DNA of 33,402 nucleotides from an uncultured Eggerthellaceae bacterium (lineage in GTDB: Bacteria > Actinomycetota > Coriobacteriia > Coriobacteriales > Eggerthellaceae): contig CAKTYF010000009.1 of NCBI GenBank assembly GCA_934631995.1, positions 1 through 33,402 of the forward strand, read 5' to 3'. Below, in pieces: positions 1 through 7,621 of this stretch; positions within the stretch are counted from its first letter, which is position 1, and every line of letters starts with the position of its first letter. A model generated the notes under the pieces. It was not told the DNA's origin and did not search any database. It saw nothing but the letters and a program-made list of their open reading frames with translations. Made by a program: the position numbers and the translations under genes.

Positions 1-162
1 GGTGTAGCCATCACGATCGCGCAGGTCGCAGAAGATAATGCCGCCGTGGTCGCGCGTATGCCACGCCCAACCAGTCAGCACAACCTCGCGCCCAATGTCT
101 TCTTTGCGCAGCTCGCCACAAGTGGCGGTGTGCATGCAGTACTCATTTTTGAAATCGGTCAT
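1..162 (-). CDS. aspS: Aspartyl-tRNA synthetase, N-terminal fragment (runs off window)
   Basis: Only the first 54 codons are present; the gene continues past the left edge. The protein begins MTDFKNEYCMHTATCGELR and then reads GWAWHTRDHGGIIFCDLRDR, the hallmark of the N-terminal OB-fold anticodon-binding domain of class IIb aspartyl-tRNA synthetases, which charge tRNA-Asp in the cytoplasm. The ATG at 162 has an AGGAG Shine-Dalgarno five bases upstream. It lies downstream of hisS on the same strand, and a hisS-aspS order is common in bacteria, so co-transcription is likely despite a 215-bp gap. Whether it is the discriminating or non-discriminating (Asp/Asn) form cannot be judged from this fragment. 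Confidence 0.9.
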   Translation of the reverse strand, partial: MTDFKNEYCMHTATCGELRKEDIGREVVLTGWAWHTRDHGGIIFCDLRDRDGYT

Positions 163-223
163 TCCTGCTCCTTTATAACTGCGAAGCGGCTCGAAAGCCC
201 CTTTATTCAACACTCTTGCGGGT

Positions 224-331
224 TCACTCCGCGGAAAACGCCTTCATCTTGCGCACCTTGGCCGCGCGTTCGACCAGTTGCCCAGCCTCTGCGTTTGACC
301 ACGCGTCAAACGACAAGCCAGCGGCAATCAC
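224..331 (-). CDS. Possible small ORF or gene remnant between hisS and aspS
   Basis: On the minus strand between hisS and aspS an open frame ends at 224 and reads, from a possible GTG at 331, VIAAGLSFDAWSNAEAGQLV followed by a charged helical stretch ending KAFSAE (35 residues). The frame opens a little further upstream (WFATWIAA) but has no ATG and no clear ribosome binding site. Its amino-acid make-up looks protein-like, a hydrophobic segment followed by an amphipathic helix. It could be a short membrane peptide, the decayed end of a lost gene, or chance. I do not recognise it. Confidence 0.2.
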   Translation of the reverse strand: MIAAGLSFDAWSNAEAGQLVERAAKVRKMKAFSAE

Positions 332-377
332 GGCCGCAATCCAGGTCGCAAACCATCAACGAAGGCAAACGCTTATT

Positions 378-1688
378 TTACTCGCTTGCCACGCAAGTTG
401 AAACTGCATCTTCCAATTTGACCAGCTTTTCTTCGTGAGTTGCCATGTTGCGCAACTTCACCTGGCCCTGTTCCAGCTCATCGGGGCCCAAAATGGCAAT
501 GATGCGCGCGCCCGTTTTATCGGCCAGCTTGAACTGGCTCTTCAGGCTGCGACCCTGGTGGTCCATCTCTGCCACCACGCCCGCATCGCGGCATGCCTGC
601 ATCAGGCGGAATGCCGCCAAGCGCACGCTTTCGTCAACGCATGCAATGAACACGTCGCAGCGCGCGGCCTTCGGGAATTCCTTGCCCGCAGCCTCAAGCG
701 CCAAAACGCAACGCTCGTAGCCCAGCGCAAAGCCCAAGCCCGGCGTGGGCCTTCCGCCTACTTCTTCGGCCAGCTTGTCGTAGCGTCCGCCGCCGCCAAT
801 GGCGTTTTGCGAACCCAGGCCGTCATCAACTTGCACCTCAAACACGGTACGCGTGTAATAATCCAAGCCACGCACGAGCTTTGCGTCTTCTTTGTACGCC
901 ACGCCCGCAGCTTCCAAGTACGCTTTCACCTGGTCGTAATGGGCTTTGCAATCGGAGCACAGATGATCGGAAATCTTCGGCGCCGCTTCCATTACCTGCG
1001 CGCAACCCGCGTTTTTGCAGTCGAAGGCGCGCAGCGGGTTGATTTCCTTGCGCGTGTTGCAGGTTTCGCACAGCTCATCAGCGTGCTCGTCCATGTAGGC
1101 GCGCACGGCATCGCGATACGCCGGACGGCACTTCTCGCAACCCATGGAGTTGATCAGCAGCGTCATTTTATCCGCGGGAATGCCCACTTTTTCGTAGAAA
1201 CGCATGAGCATGATAATGGCCTCGGCATCGATAGTGGGTTCTTCGGCACCCAAGCACTCAACGCCTACCTGGTGAAACTGGCGCAAGCGACCTTTTTGCG
1301 GACGCTCGGCGCGAAACATGGGGCCCGCATACATCAGCTTCACGGGAGCCGCACCCTGCGGCACCAAATCGTGCTGCACCACGGCGCGCACTACGCCTGC
1401 CGTACCCTCGGGACGCAGCGACAAGCGGCTTTTGCTCTTCAGCGACTGCCCGTCCAGCAGCTTCTTCAAATTCTCGCCCGAAAACGTGGCAAACATCTCT
1501 TTGGAAACAACGTCGGTCGCTTCGCCAATGCCGCGCACGAACAACTCGGTTTGCTCAATGGTTGGCACTTCAATGGGCAGATACCCATACGTGCCGAATA
1601 CTTCCCGCGCGCACTGCTGGAAATCCAGCCAGAACAGCTCTTCGTCGGGAAGCAGATCTTTTGTACCTTCCGGGGCCTGAATAGCCAT
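378..1688 (-). CDS. hisS: Histidyl-tRNA synthetase
   Basis: A 436-residue class II aminoacyl-tRNA synthetase that charges tRNA-His with histidine using ATP. The N-terminus has the family's opening APEGTKDLLPDE. Motif 2 is visible at MYAGPMFRAERPQKGRLRQF, and the histidine-specific signature appears as LVRGLDYYTRTVFEV. The C-terminal third (from about residue 345) is the anticodon-binding domain, ending at VASE. Length is typical for bacterial HisRS (about 420-440). The central part has several cysteines in CxxC-like pairs (ETCNTRKEINPLRAFDCKNAGC), found in many bacterial HisRS insertions. ATG at 1688 has an AGAGGG ribosome site. It is followed on the same strand by aspS. No T-box leader was seen upstream. 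Confidence 0.97.
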   Translation of the reverse strand: MAIQAPEGTKDLLPDEELFWLDFQQCAREVFGTYGYLPIEVPTIEQTELFVRGIGEATDVVSKEMFATFSGENLKKLLDGQSLKSKSRLSLRPEGTAGVVRAVVQHDLVPQGAAPVKLMYAGPMFRAERPQKGRLRQFHQVGVECLGAEEPTIDAEAIIMLMRFYEKVGIPADKMTLLINSMGCEKCRPAYRDAVRAYMDEHADELCETCNTRKEINPLRAFDCKNAGCAQVMEAAPKISDHLCSDCKAHYDQVKAYLEAAGVAYKEDAKLVRGLDYYTRTVFEVQVDDGLGSQNAIGGGGRYDKLAEEVGGRPTPGLGFALGYERCVLALEAAGKEFPKAARCDVFIACVDESVRLAAFRLMQACRDAGVVAEMDHQGRSLKSQFKLADKTGARIIAILGPDELEQGQVKLRNMATHEEKLVKLEDAVSTCVASE

Positions 1689-1930
1689 AACACCCTCTTT
1701 GCGATTGATGATTCGGATTCGTCAATGTACCGTAATTCGTAACTTCCTAGTTTACCGTATTGGCGTGGTCGTAGCGGAAAAATCTCGCAGCTTTTGCGTT
1801 ACTGCACCAGGTAAATCATAAAAATTCCTACCTTTTGCACCCGTTCACGTCACTTTTTACCCAATTTTCATAGCATGTGAGTAGGTGTTGTGCTAAAAAA
1901 GCACCACTTGCGATGAAAGGAGGTGCGCCG

Positions 1931-2557
1931 GTGTCTGGTGAAAGTGACTCAGAAGGCAGTCAAAGTACAAGCTCAACCTGTTCAACGACCAGCGACAATT
2001 GCGATTCAACAACCCGCGATGACAATCGCGCGACCGTGCTCAAAAAACTCATTTTGGCACACGAAGGTTGGTTCAACGTTTTCCCTGATTACGAATATGC
2101 CAACCGTACTTTTCCTGCTTTTGCAGAGTTTCACTCGCATGGAGAGAAGTATGTTCTAACCAAGCGAGCGAAACTTTGGGAAGTGGATGCTCACGAATAT
2201 CTCTTCTTTCAGACAACCGAAACGCTTTCCGCAACAGATGTGGCTGAGTGGATTGACTTTATGACCACTCAGGCGCTGAAGAAAGTTGACCCTGTTCCCG
2301 ACCATATGAGCAGCTATATCTCGCTTGTCATTGTGGCCGATTCGGTGACCGACGATGCGAAAAAGGCAATTCGCAAAGCCCGTTTCCATAAGGAGTTCAG
2401 CTTTGGACTGCGTGGCTGGGCGGACTTGCGCCTGGCTGCGGTGGACCTTTCGTCGCAGTGCGTTCTCACTAATGCTGCTGGAAAAGAGATGCGAGCGGTG
2501 CTTGAAGCGAATGCTGGCATCAAATGCAGCAAGAAAGGTTTGTTCAGAAGGAGGTAA
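1931..2557 (+). CDS. Unknown protein encoded immediately upstream of cstA
   Basis: A 208-residue soluble protein of unrecognised family. I start it at the GTG at 1931 because AAAGGAGG sits seven bases upstream; the frame is open to an ATG at 1877, but that start would place this ribosome site inside the gene. Residues 1-35 are rich in Ser, Thr, Asp and Glu and probably disordered. From about residue 38 the sequence is folded-looking and aromatic (HEGWFNVFPDYEYANRTFP, HAHGEK-like loops, WEVDAHEYLFFQT), ending in a basic tail KKGLFRRR. No signal peptide or membrane segment. It stops seven bases before cstA, whose ribosome site lies in its last codons, so the two are translationally coupled. A regulatory or accessory role for the transporter is inference from position only. 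Confidence 0.8.
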   Translation: MSGESDSEGSQSTSSTCSTTSDNCDSTTRDDNRATVLKKLILAHEGWFNVFPDYEYANRTFPAFAEFHSHGEKYVLTKRAKLWEVDAHEYLFFQTTETLSATDVAEWIDFMTTQALKKVDPVPDHMSSYISLVIVADSVTDDAKKAIRKARFHKEFSFGLRGWADLRLAAVDLSSQCVLTNAAGKEMRAVLEANAGIKCSKKGLFRRR

Positions 2558-2564
2558 TTAGTTC

Positions 2565-4310
2565 ATGAACGCTTTGATCATGCTGGTCATCGCTGCAGTT
2601 ATCCTGATCATAGGCTATATCTGCTATGGCGGATGGCTGTCCAAACAATGGGGTATCGATAACTCTATTGAAACTCCCGCCCACGCTCTGGAAGACGGCG
2701 TTGATTACGTTCCGGCGCAGCCCTACGTTGTTATCGGCCACCATTTTTCTTCCATTGCCGGAGCCGGTCCTATCAACGGTCCTATTCAGGCTGCAATTTT
2801 TGGCTGGGTTCCCGTTTTGCTGTGGGTTCTTATCGGCGGCATTTTCATTGGCGCCATGCACGACTTTGGCGCGCTGTTTGCCTCGCTGCGTCACAAGGGA
2901 CAAACGCTGGCCGCCGTTGTTGCAGCTAACATCGATGAATCCGCGAAAAAACTGTTCTGCGTGTTCTCGTTTTTGACGTTAGTGCTGGTTGTTGCCGCTT
3001 TTGCCTCGATTGTAGCGGGCACATTCGCCGACCCCGACGGCACGAATATCGCTAATGCGCGCACGGCTACCATTTCCGTTCTGTTCATTGCTGCTGCCGT
3101 TGTTTGGGGCGTTGCGACGCGTAGCCGCAATGTGCCCGGTCCCGTTATGATTTTGGGCGCGATTGTTGTTATTGCCGTTATTGTTGCCGTGGGCTACAAC
3201 TTCCCGTTCCTGGGCGGCATCGACCAGACCACCTGGATGATTGTGGTAGGCATTTACATTTTGATTGCTTCGGTAGCTCCGGTATGGATTCTTCTGCAGC
3301 CGCGTGACTACTTGTCCAGCTACCTGCTGTACGGCATGATTGTGCTGGCGATCATCGGCATTATTGGCGCTACCATTTTCGGCAACACATCTTTTGCGGA
3401 AGTGCCCGCCTTCACCGCATTCGACACCACCACGCTCTACCCCGACGCCAAAGTGTTCGGCGGCCGCGGCCTGCTGTTCCCTGCCCTGTTCGTGACCATT
3501 GCATGCGGTGCAATTTCGGGTTTCCATTCTTTGGTTTCTTCGGGCACCACATCTAAGCAGCTGGATAAAGAATCGCAGGCACAGCCCATCGCTTACGGCG
3601 GCATGCTCTTGGAATGCCTGCTGGCCGTTATCTCGCTGTGCGCCGTTGCGTACGTGTGGCAAGGCGCGGTGAGCGGCACCTATGCCACGCCCACGCAGAT
3701 TTTCGCGAGCGGTCTTTCGAGTATGATTGGCGTTATCCCTGGTCTGGAAGGAATTGGCGGTCACGCGGGTTCGATTGCGTACTCCCTGCTTATTTTGGCG
3801 GTTTCCGCTTTCTGCTTGACTTCTTTGGACACGGCAACCCGTATTGGTCGCATGATGTTCCAGGAAATGTTCACCACCGACGACGATGAATCCAGCGTTG
3901 ACAACGAAACCGGCTGGCGCAAAGTGTTGACCAATCCCTACGTAGCAACCATTATCACCGTTGCTGCAGGCATTGGCCTAGGCATGGGCGGTTACGCCAT
4001 TATCTGGCCGCTGTTCGGCGCGGCAAACCAACTGCTTGCCGCCTTGGCGCTGTTGGCCGTGTGCTCGTTTTTGGGCAACATCGGACGCAACAACAAGATG
4101 TTCTACGTTCCCATGGTGTTCATGCTTATTGTCACGCTCACATCGCTGGCTCTTACCGCTCAGGCGAAGGTGAGCGCCATTATGACCTCGGGCGTGGCAC
4201 TTGCCCCCGTTGTTCAGCTGCTGCTGGCCATTTTGCTGTTTGTCCTGGCCATTGTGCTTGCCGTTAAGGCCATCAAGCACATTGCGAGCACGGCGAAAGC
4301 GCAGAAATAG
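2565..4310 (+). CDS. cstA: CstA-family carbon starvation/pyruvate or peptide transporter
   Basis: A 581-residue polytopic membrane protein of the CstA family (members in enteric bacteria take up pyruvate or peptides under carbon limitation). The diagnostic N-terminal block is clear: GWLSKQWGID, DGVDYVPAQPYVVIGHHFSS, then IAGAGPINGPIQAAIFGWVP, and GAMHDFGALFASLRHKGQ. About 14-16 hydrophobic helices follow, with the conserved GFHSLVSSGTTSKQL loop and a C-terminal WPLFGAANQLLAALAL block. It is shorter than E. coli CstA (about 700 residues) and lacks its long C-terminal extension. Start ATG 2565 follows GGAGG in the end of the upstream unknown gene. Substrate is not predictable from sequence. Confidence 0.95.
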   Translation: MNALIMLVIAAVILIIGYICYGGWLSKQWGIDNSIETPAHALEDGVDYVPAQPYVVIGHHFSSIAGAGPINGPIQAAIFGWVPVLLWVLIGGIFIGAMHDFGALFASLRHKGQTLAAVVAANIDESAKKLFCVFSFLTLVLVVAAFASIVAGTFADPDGTNIANARTATISVLFIAAAVVWGVATRSRNVPGPVMILGAIVVIAVIVAVGYNFPFLGGIDQTTWMIVVGIYILIASVAPVWILLQPRDYLSSYLLYGMIVLAIIGIIGATIFGNTSFAEVPAFTAFDTTTLYPDAKVFGGRGLLFPALFVTIACGAISGFHSLVSSGTTSKQLDKESQAQPIAYGGMLLECLLAVISLCAVAYVWQGAVSGTYATPTQIFASGLSSMIGVIPGLEGIGGHAGSIAYSLLILAVSAFCLTSLDTATRIGRMMFQEMFTTDDDESSVDNETGWRKVLTNPYVATIITVAAGIGLGMGGYAIIWPLFGAANQLLAALALLAVCSFLGNIGRNNKMFYVPMVFMLIVTLTSLALTAQAKVSAIMTSGVALAPVVQLLLAILLFVLAIVLAVKAIKHIASTAKAQK

Positions 4311-4485
4311 CAGCCTGGGTGCGCTGCGAAGGAGCTGGTGGGTACTCGCTGGCGAGCGCTTGACGCATGAGCGAAGGCGCTTACAGGCGTTCAGTCGCAA
4401 AATGCTTACAAGCTTGCAACGAGCGTTTAGCGCGGCGAAGGTGCCGACACTCGCTAGCAGTTGCTCGTTTGATAGCACGAAAGAA

Positions 4486-4515
4486 GAAGGGGTTCCGCAT
4501 TTGCGGGACCCCTTC
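4486..4515. terminator. Hairpin, likely terminator between convergent genes
   Basis: A 13-bp stem (GAAGGGGTTCCGC at 4486-4498 pairing with 4503-4515, one G-U pair) closes a four-base ATTT loop. It lies 175 bp past cstA and 140 bp past the stop of the opposing gene. The tail on the plus side (GTGGTTTCTG) is only mildly T-rich; the minus side reads TTCTTTC. It probably stops transcription from one or both sides. Confidence 0.6.
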
Positions 4516-4617
4516 GTGGTTTCTGATCAGGTTGCATGAACCCGGCAGTTATGTGGTTGGCGCGGCGTCCAAGATTCGCAACGCTTCGCCGCTTGCGCCT
4601 TCGCCGCACTCTGCACC

Positions 4618-4638
4618 CGCCTGCAACGTTTGCAGGCG
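4618..4638. repeat. Perfect 9-bp inverted repeat downstream of the zinc-ribbon gene
   Basis: CGCCTGCAA at 4618-4626 pairs perfectly with 4630-4638 around a three-base loop. It begins 18 bases after the stop codon of the minus-strand gene ending at 4657. There is no T-tract, so it may be an mRNA 3'-end stabiliser or a weak terminator. Confidence 0.45.
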
Positions 4639-4656
4639 TTTCCGCAGGTCGCTTCA

Positions 4657-5769
4657 CTATTCCTTAGGTTCGTTTCCCAGGTTCGCAGAAGAACCAGCAT
4701 CGGCGGCAGGCGCAACAGGCTCAGGAGCGGCAGCACTCGGTGCAGCCGCGCTGGCACCAGACGCCGGAATGATCTCATCAACAGCAACGCCGACAACGGG
4801 AACGTTAACAGCAACAGGCACGGGAGCAGAAGAAGCAGGTGCAGCAGGAGCCGCTACAGGAGCCGCAGCAACGGCAGCATCCGCCGCGCCCTCATTCGCC
4901 CACTGGGGTTCGTTGCGATGCGCCCAATGGCCCACAGCACGCATTGCCCACAGCATGCCCAAACCATCGATGAACAGCGCAAGCACAGCGGCAACAATCA
5001 CCAAGGCAAACGCGCCACCCAAGTAGCCCACGCCATACGCCGGATACGAATGGCCGTATCCGTAACCATAGTCATAATCCAAGAAATCGGTATATGCAGC
5101 GTATCCGCTCAACCCCGCAAGGAACACCAGCACAATAACAACAACGACAATAACAACGCCGCAAATCAGCTGCGGAACAATGGCTGCCGCAAAAAGACCG
5201 CCCAAGTTCTTTCGATATGCGCGGAACAGCTCCGACAAATCAAAAGCAGAACCAAGCTTGCCCGTAACGCCCGCACGCATCTTAGCAAGTTCGCAGAATG
5301 CCGAAGCCAAAAGATTGATGGCAACAAGCAAAATCGCACCCAAAATAGGAATGAAAGACAGCACGCCAAAGACAATTGTCGCCACCGCAAGAAGAATATC
5401 CAAAAGCACAACAATCAGGCCAAGCACAAATGTCTTCTTATTGAACGCGCCCGCGGAAAGCGGCTTCGGCTCGCCTTTTGCTGCCTGGGCACCCCACTGA
5501 AGACCATAGCCCACCGCAAAGAAGTTAAGCACGGGAACGCAATTCATAAGCATGAGCGTAAGCACGCGCTTAATCCAGTTCGGCGAGTTCGTAATATCCG
5601 ACCACGCCTGGCCAACGCACCCCTTTGGCACAACGTATTCAGCAGGCATACCAACAGCCGCCGCGGGTCGAGCAGCGTCTGCAACTGCGGTTTTCTTTAA
5701 TGGACATCCGCACTCTACGCAGAACAGCGATTCATCTGCGTTTTTCTTTCCGCAATGAGAACAGTACAT
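4657..5769 (-). CDS. Zinc-ribbon membrane protein, DUF4013-like
   Basis: A 370-residue protein. Residues 1-25 form a zinc ribbon (YCSHCG...FCVECG; cysteines 3, 6, 17 and 20). From about residue 60 there is a polytopic membrane domain of five or six helices with NWIKRVLTLMLMNCVPVLNF and GYGLQWGAQAAKGEPKPL, which resembles the DUF4013 family. A Tyr/Gly-rich loop (DYDYGYGYGHSYPAYG) precedes the last helix, and the C-terminal 70 residues are an Ala/Pro/Val-rich, probably extracytoplasmic or disordered tail. ATG at 5769 has a GGAAGGG site. Function unknown; proteins of this build are often grouped with membrane-stress or channel-like proteins, but nothing here proves it. Confidence 0.8.
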   Translation of the reverse strand: MYCSHCGKKNADESLFCVECGCPLKKTAVADAARPAAAVGMPAEYVVPKGCVGQAWSDITNSPNWIKRVLTLMLMNCVPVLNFFAVGYGLQWGAQAAKGEPKPLSAGAFNKKTFVLGLIVVLLDILLAVATIVFGVLSFIPILGAILLVAINLLASAFCELAKMRAGVTGKLGSAFDLSELFRAYRKNLGGLFAAAIVPQLICGVVIVVVVIVLVFLAGLSGYAAYTDFLDYDYGYGYGHSYPAYGVGYLGGAFALVIVAAVLALFIDGLGMLWAMRAVGHWAHRNEPQWANEGAADAAVAAAPVAAPAAPASSAPVPVAVNVPVVGVAVDEIIPASGASAAAPSAAAPEPVAPAADAGSSANLGNEPKE

Positions 5770-5803
5770 AACAGCCCTTCCTCAACAAAATACCTCATAA
5801 AAG

Positions 5804-5817
5804 ATACTGCCAGTATA
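5804..5817 (-). promoter_or_regulatory. Candidate promoter -10 overlapping a palindrome
   Basis: Reading the minus strand, TATACT (5817-5812) is a good -10 box 43 bases before the ATG of the zinc-ribbon gene. It overlaps the 6-1-6 palindrome ATACTG-C-CAGTAT (5804-5816), which could be an operator. No convincing -35 box was found. Confidence 0.35.
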
Positions 5818-6030
5818 CGGCATAACGGCGGAAGCAAAAAGGTACGCGCATCCGCTGGGTGCAGAGCAAGTTTTCCTTGATAGAGCCCGCAATTGGAATG
5901 TTAGTAGCGAAAAACCACGGGCAAAAACCGCGAAAAATATCACAAAACGGTTTCCCTTCCTCTTTGCCGCGTCCCCACGCCCGCGCCTTGCGTTACCATG
6001 AGCCAAAAACAAAAAATGGAAGGGCATCGC

Positions 6031-7431
6031 ATGATCCATGCTGAAAACGAAACAGTGCGCTCGTTGCTCTTTCAAGGCAATTTCGGCCTTGAACGCGAGA
6101 CCCTGCGCATCACCGAGGACGGCTTTTTGGCGCAATCGCCCAACCCCTTTCCCAACAATCCCCACATCGTGCGCGACTTCAGCGAAAACCAGGTGGAAAT
6201 AAACACCGGCGTGCAGCATTCACCTGAAAAGGCGCTGGCAGAGCTTGCCCATTACGACAAGATAGTGCAGACCAAGCTGGCGCAACAAAACCCCAGGGAA
6301 ATGCTCTGGCCGTTCTCGAACCCGCCGTATCTGCGCGACGAAAACGATATTCCTATTGCCCAGTTTTATGGCGAAGAGGCGGGCAAAACCAGCTATCGCG
6401 AGTATTTGTCGAATCAGTACGGACGCTATAAAATGACGTTTAGCGGCATCCATTTCAATTACTCATTCTGCGATGAGCTGCTGAAACACGATTTCGGGCT
6501 GAGCGAATTCGCAGTAAGCAGCGAAAACCGCGAGCGCGACGAACACGGTGAAGGCGTTGGTGCCGCCATCGCAACCGACGACGCCCACAAAAGCGCAGCC
6601 TTCACCTCTTACAAAAACGACCTGTACCTCACCCTGGCGCAACGCTGCGTTGCCTATGGATGGGTCATGAGCGCAATCACCGCTGCTAGCCCCATTATGG
6701 ATTCCTCGTTTGTGGAGCAAGGCAACACGGGCGGCAATCTCTATTTCGGCTTGGGCACTGTTCGTTGCTCTGAACTGGGCTATTGGAATTATTTCTCGCC
6801 CGTTCTGGATTATTCATCCCCCGCTGGGTATGCCGATAGCATTCAACAATACGTTGATCGTGGCTACATTATGTACCCCAGCGAACTGTATTACCCCATT
6901 CGCCTAAAGCCGAGCGGCGCCTACAATCTGGATTCCCTGCGCGCTGGCAACATCAGCCACATTGAGTTGCGCATGTTCGACCTGAACCCTACCGATACTT
7001 TGGGCCTTAACGAACAAGACGTCTTTTTCTCGCAGCTTCTTTTGATTTGGCTTGCGTGCACGCCCGCTCAGCCATTCACGCGCGCTGACCAAATCCAGGC
7101 GATTCAAAACTTTAAGAATGCCGCGCATTACGACTTGCGCACGGTGAAAATCATTTTTCCCGGCGGGCGCACCTGCACGGTAAACGCTGCAGCACTTGAG
7201 GTTCTTGATGACATGATTGCGTTTTTCCACAGCATTAACGCAGGTCAAGAGGTCTTTGACTGCTTGGCGTTTCAGCGCGGGAAGTTCACCGACGCCATCC
7301 ACGAGCGCTACACGCACACGGTACGTCACGCTTATGGCACCGAGTTCGTGAAAAACGGCCTGAAGCTTGCGCAGCTCCGACAACAAGAGGCGCTTGCTCG
7401 CCCCGATACGTTCGCGAAAGAAGAAGCGTAG
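6031..7431 (+). CDS. gshA: Glutamate-cysteine ligase (gamma-glutamylcysteine synthetase)
   Basis: A 466-residue cytoplasmic enzyme of the E. coli-type glutamate-cysteine ligase family, which joins glutamate and cysteine with ATP to make gamma-glutamylcysteine, the first step to glutathione. Visible marks are NFGLERETLRIT at the N-terminus, RDFSENQVEINT, YRMTFSGIHFNYS-like text (YKMTFSGIHFNYSF) and HIELRMFDLNP. I start at ATG 6031 because GGAAGGG lies six bases upstream; an in-frame ATG at 5998 has no ribosome site. It is somewhat shorter than E. coli GshA (518). No gshB (glutathione synthetase) is in the window and no GshB domain is fused, so the end product is uncertain. Confidence 0.92.
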   Translation: MIHAENETVRSLLFQGNFGLERETLRITEDGFLAQSPNPFPNNPHIVRDFSENQVEINTGVQHSPEKALAELAHYDKIVQTKLAQQNPREMLWPFSNPPYLRDENDIPIAQFYGEEAGKTSYREYLSNQYGRYKMTFSGIHFNYSFCDELLKHDFGLSEFAVSSENRERDEHGEGVGAAIATDDAHKSAAFTSYKNDLYLTLAQRCVAYGWVMSAITAASPIMDSSFVEQGNTGGNLYFGLGTVRCSELGYWNYFSPVLDYSSPAGYADSIQQYVDRGYIMYPSELYYPIRLKPSGAYNLDSLRAGNISHIELRMFDLNPTDTLGLNEQDVFFSQLLLIWLACTPAQPFTRADQIQAIQNFKNAAHYDLRTVKIIFPGGRTCTVNAAALEVLDDMIAFFHSINAGQEVFDCLAFQRGKFTDAIHERYTHTVRHAYGTEFVKNGLKLAQLRQQEALARPDTFAKEEA

Positions 7432-7440
7432 GCGGCGCAT

Positions 7441-7475
7441 TTGCGGATGCAGTCGGCGCAGGACCGCATCCGCAA
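7441..7475. repeat. Inverted repeat just after gshA
   Basis: A perfect 10-bp inverted repeat, TTGCGGATGC at 7441-7450 and its complement at 7466-7475, with a 15-base loop, starts ten bases after the gshA stop. There is no T-tract; it could be a Rho-independent-like hairpin or an RNA 3'-end stabiliser. Confidence 0.5.
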
Positions 7476-7563
7476 GCCCGCACCCCTTCGAACCGCCCTC
7501 GACCCGCACGAGAAAGCCTGCGCAACGCGGCGCGGCTCTACCGTTCGTTCCCAGCCCATGAAA

Positions 7564-7594
7564 AACGCCGACAGCTCCAACAGCTGCCGGCGTT
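7564..7594 (-). terminator. Rho-independent terminator for the cohesin-like gene
   Basis: A 13-position stem with one mismatch (AACGCCGACAGCT against AGCTGCCGGCGTT) around a CCAAC loop. On the minus strand the stem is followed by TTTTT, so it fits termination of the gene ending at 7622, 28 bases upstream. It may also catch gshA transcripts from the other side. Confidence 0.75.
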
Positions 7595-7621
7595 TCAGTT
7601 CAGACGATCTTAAACTATGCG

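Larger units (their letters stand above)
4311..4656. other. Convergent intergenic region, no gene
   Basis: This 346-bp gap lies between the convergent ends of cstA and the zinc-ribbon protein. It holds a strong hairpin (4486-4515) and a shorter perfect inverted repeat (4618-4638). The first 170 bases show no protein-like frame on either strand; the open frames crossing it run into neighbouring genes out of frame. Confidence 0.6.

Noticed and set aside
435..1742. Long plus-strand open frame of 435 codons antisense to hisS
   Set aside because: It mirrors the hisS codons, has no ribosome site or domain, and the opposite strand encodes a complete, recognisable HisRS.
1890..1904. GTGCT-AAAAA-AGCAC hairpin upstream of the cstA partner gene
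   Set aside because: Only five base pairs with an A loop, not followed by a T-tract; too weak to call a terminator or regulator.
2979..3764. 261-codon minus-strand frame within cstA
   Set aside because: Asn/His/Arg-rich antisense shadow of a membrane protein gene.
4311..4485. Repeat-like GCGCTT/GCTTAC stretches after cstA
   Set aside because: The similarity between the short segments is loose and has no regular period; no mobile element feature is present.
5881..5910. TTGATA as a -35 box for gshA
   Set aside because: A good -35 hexamer, but no acceptable -10 lies 16-18 bases downstream.
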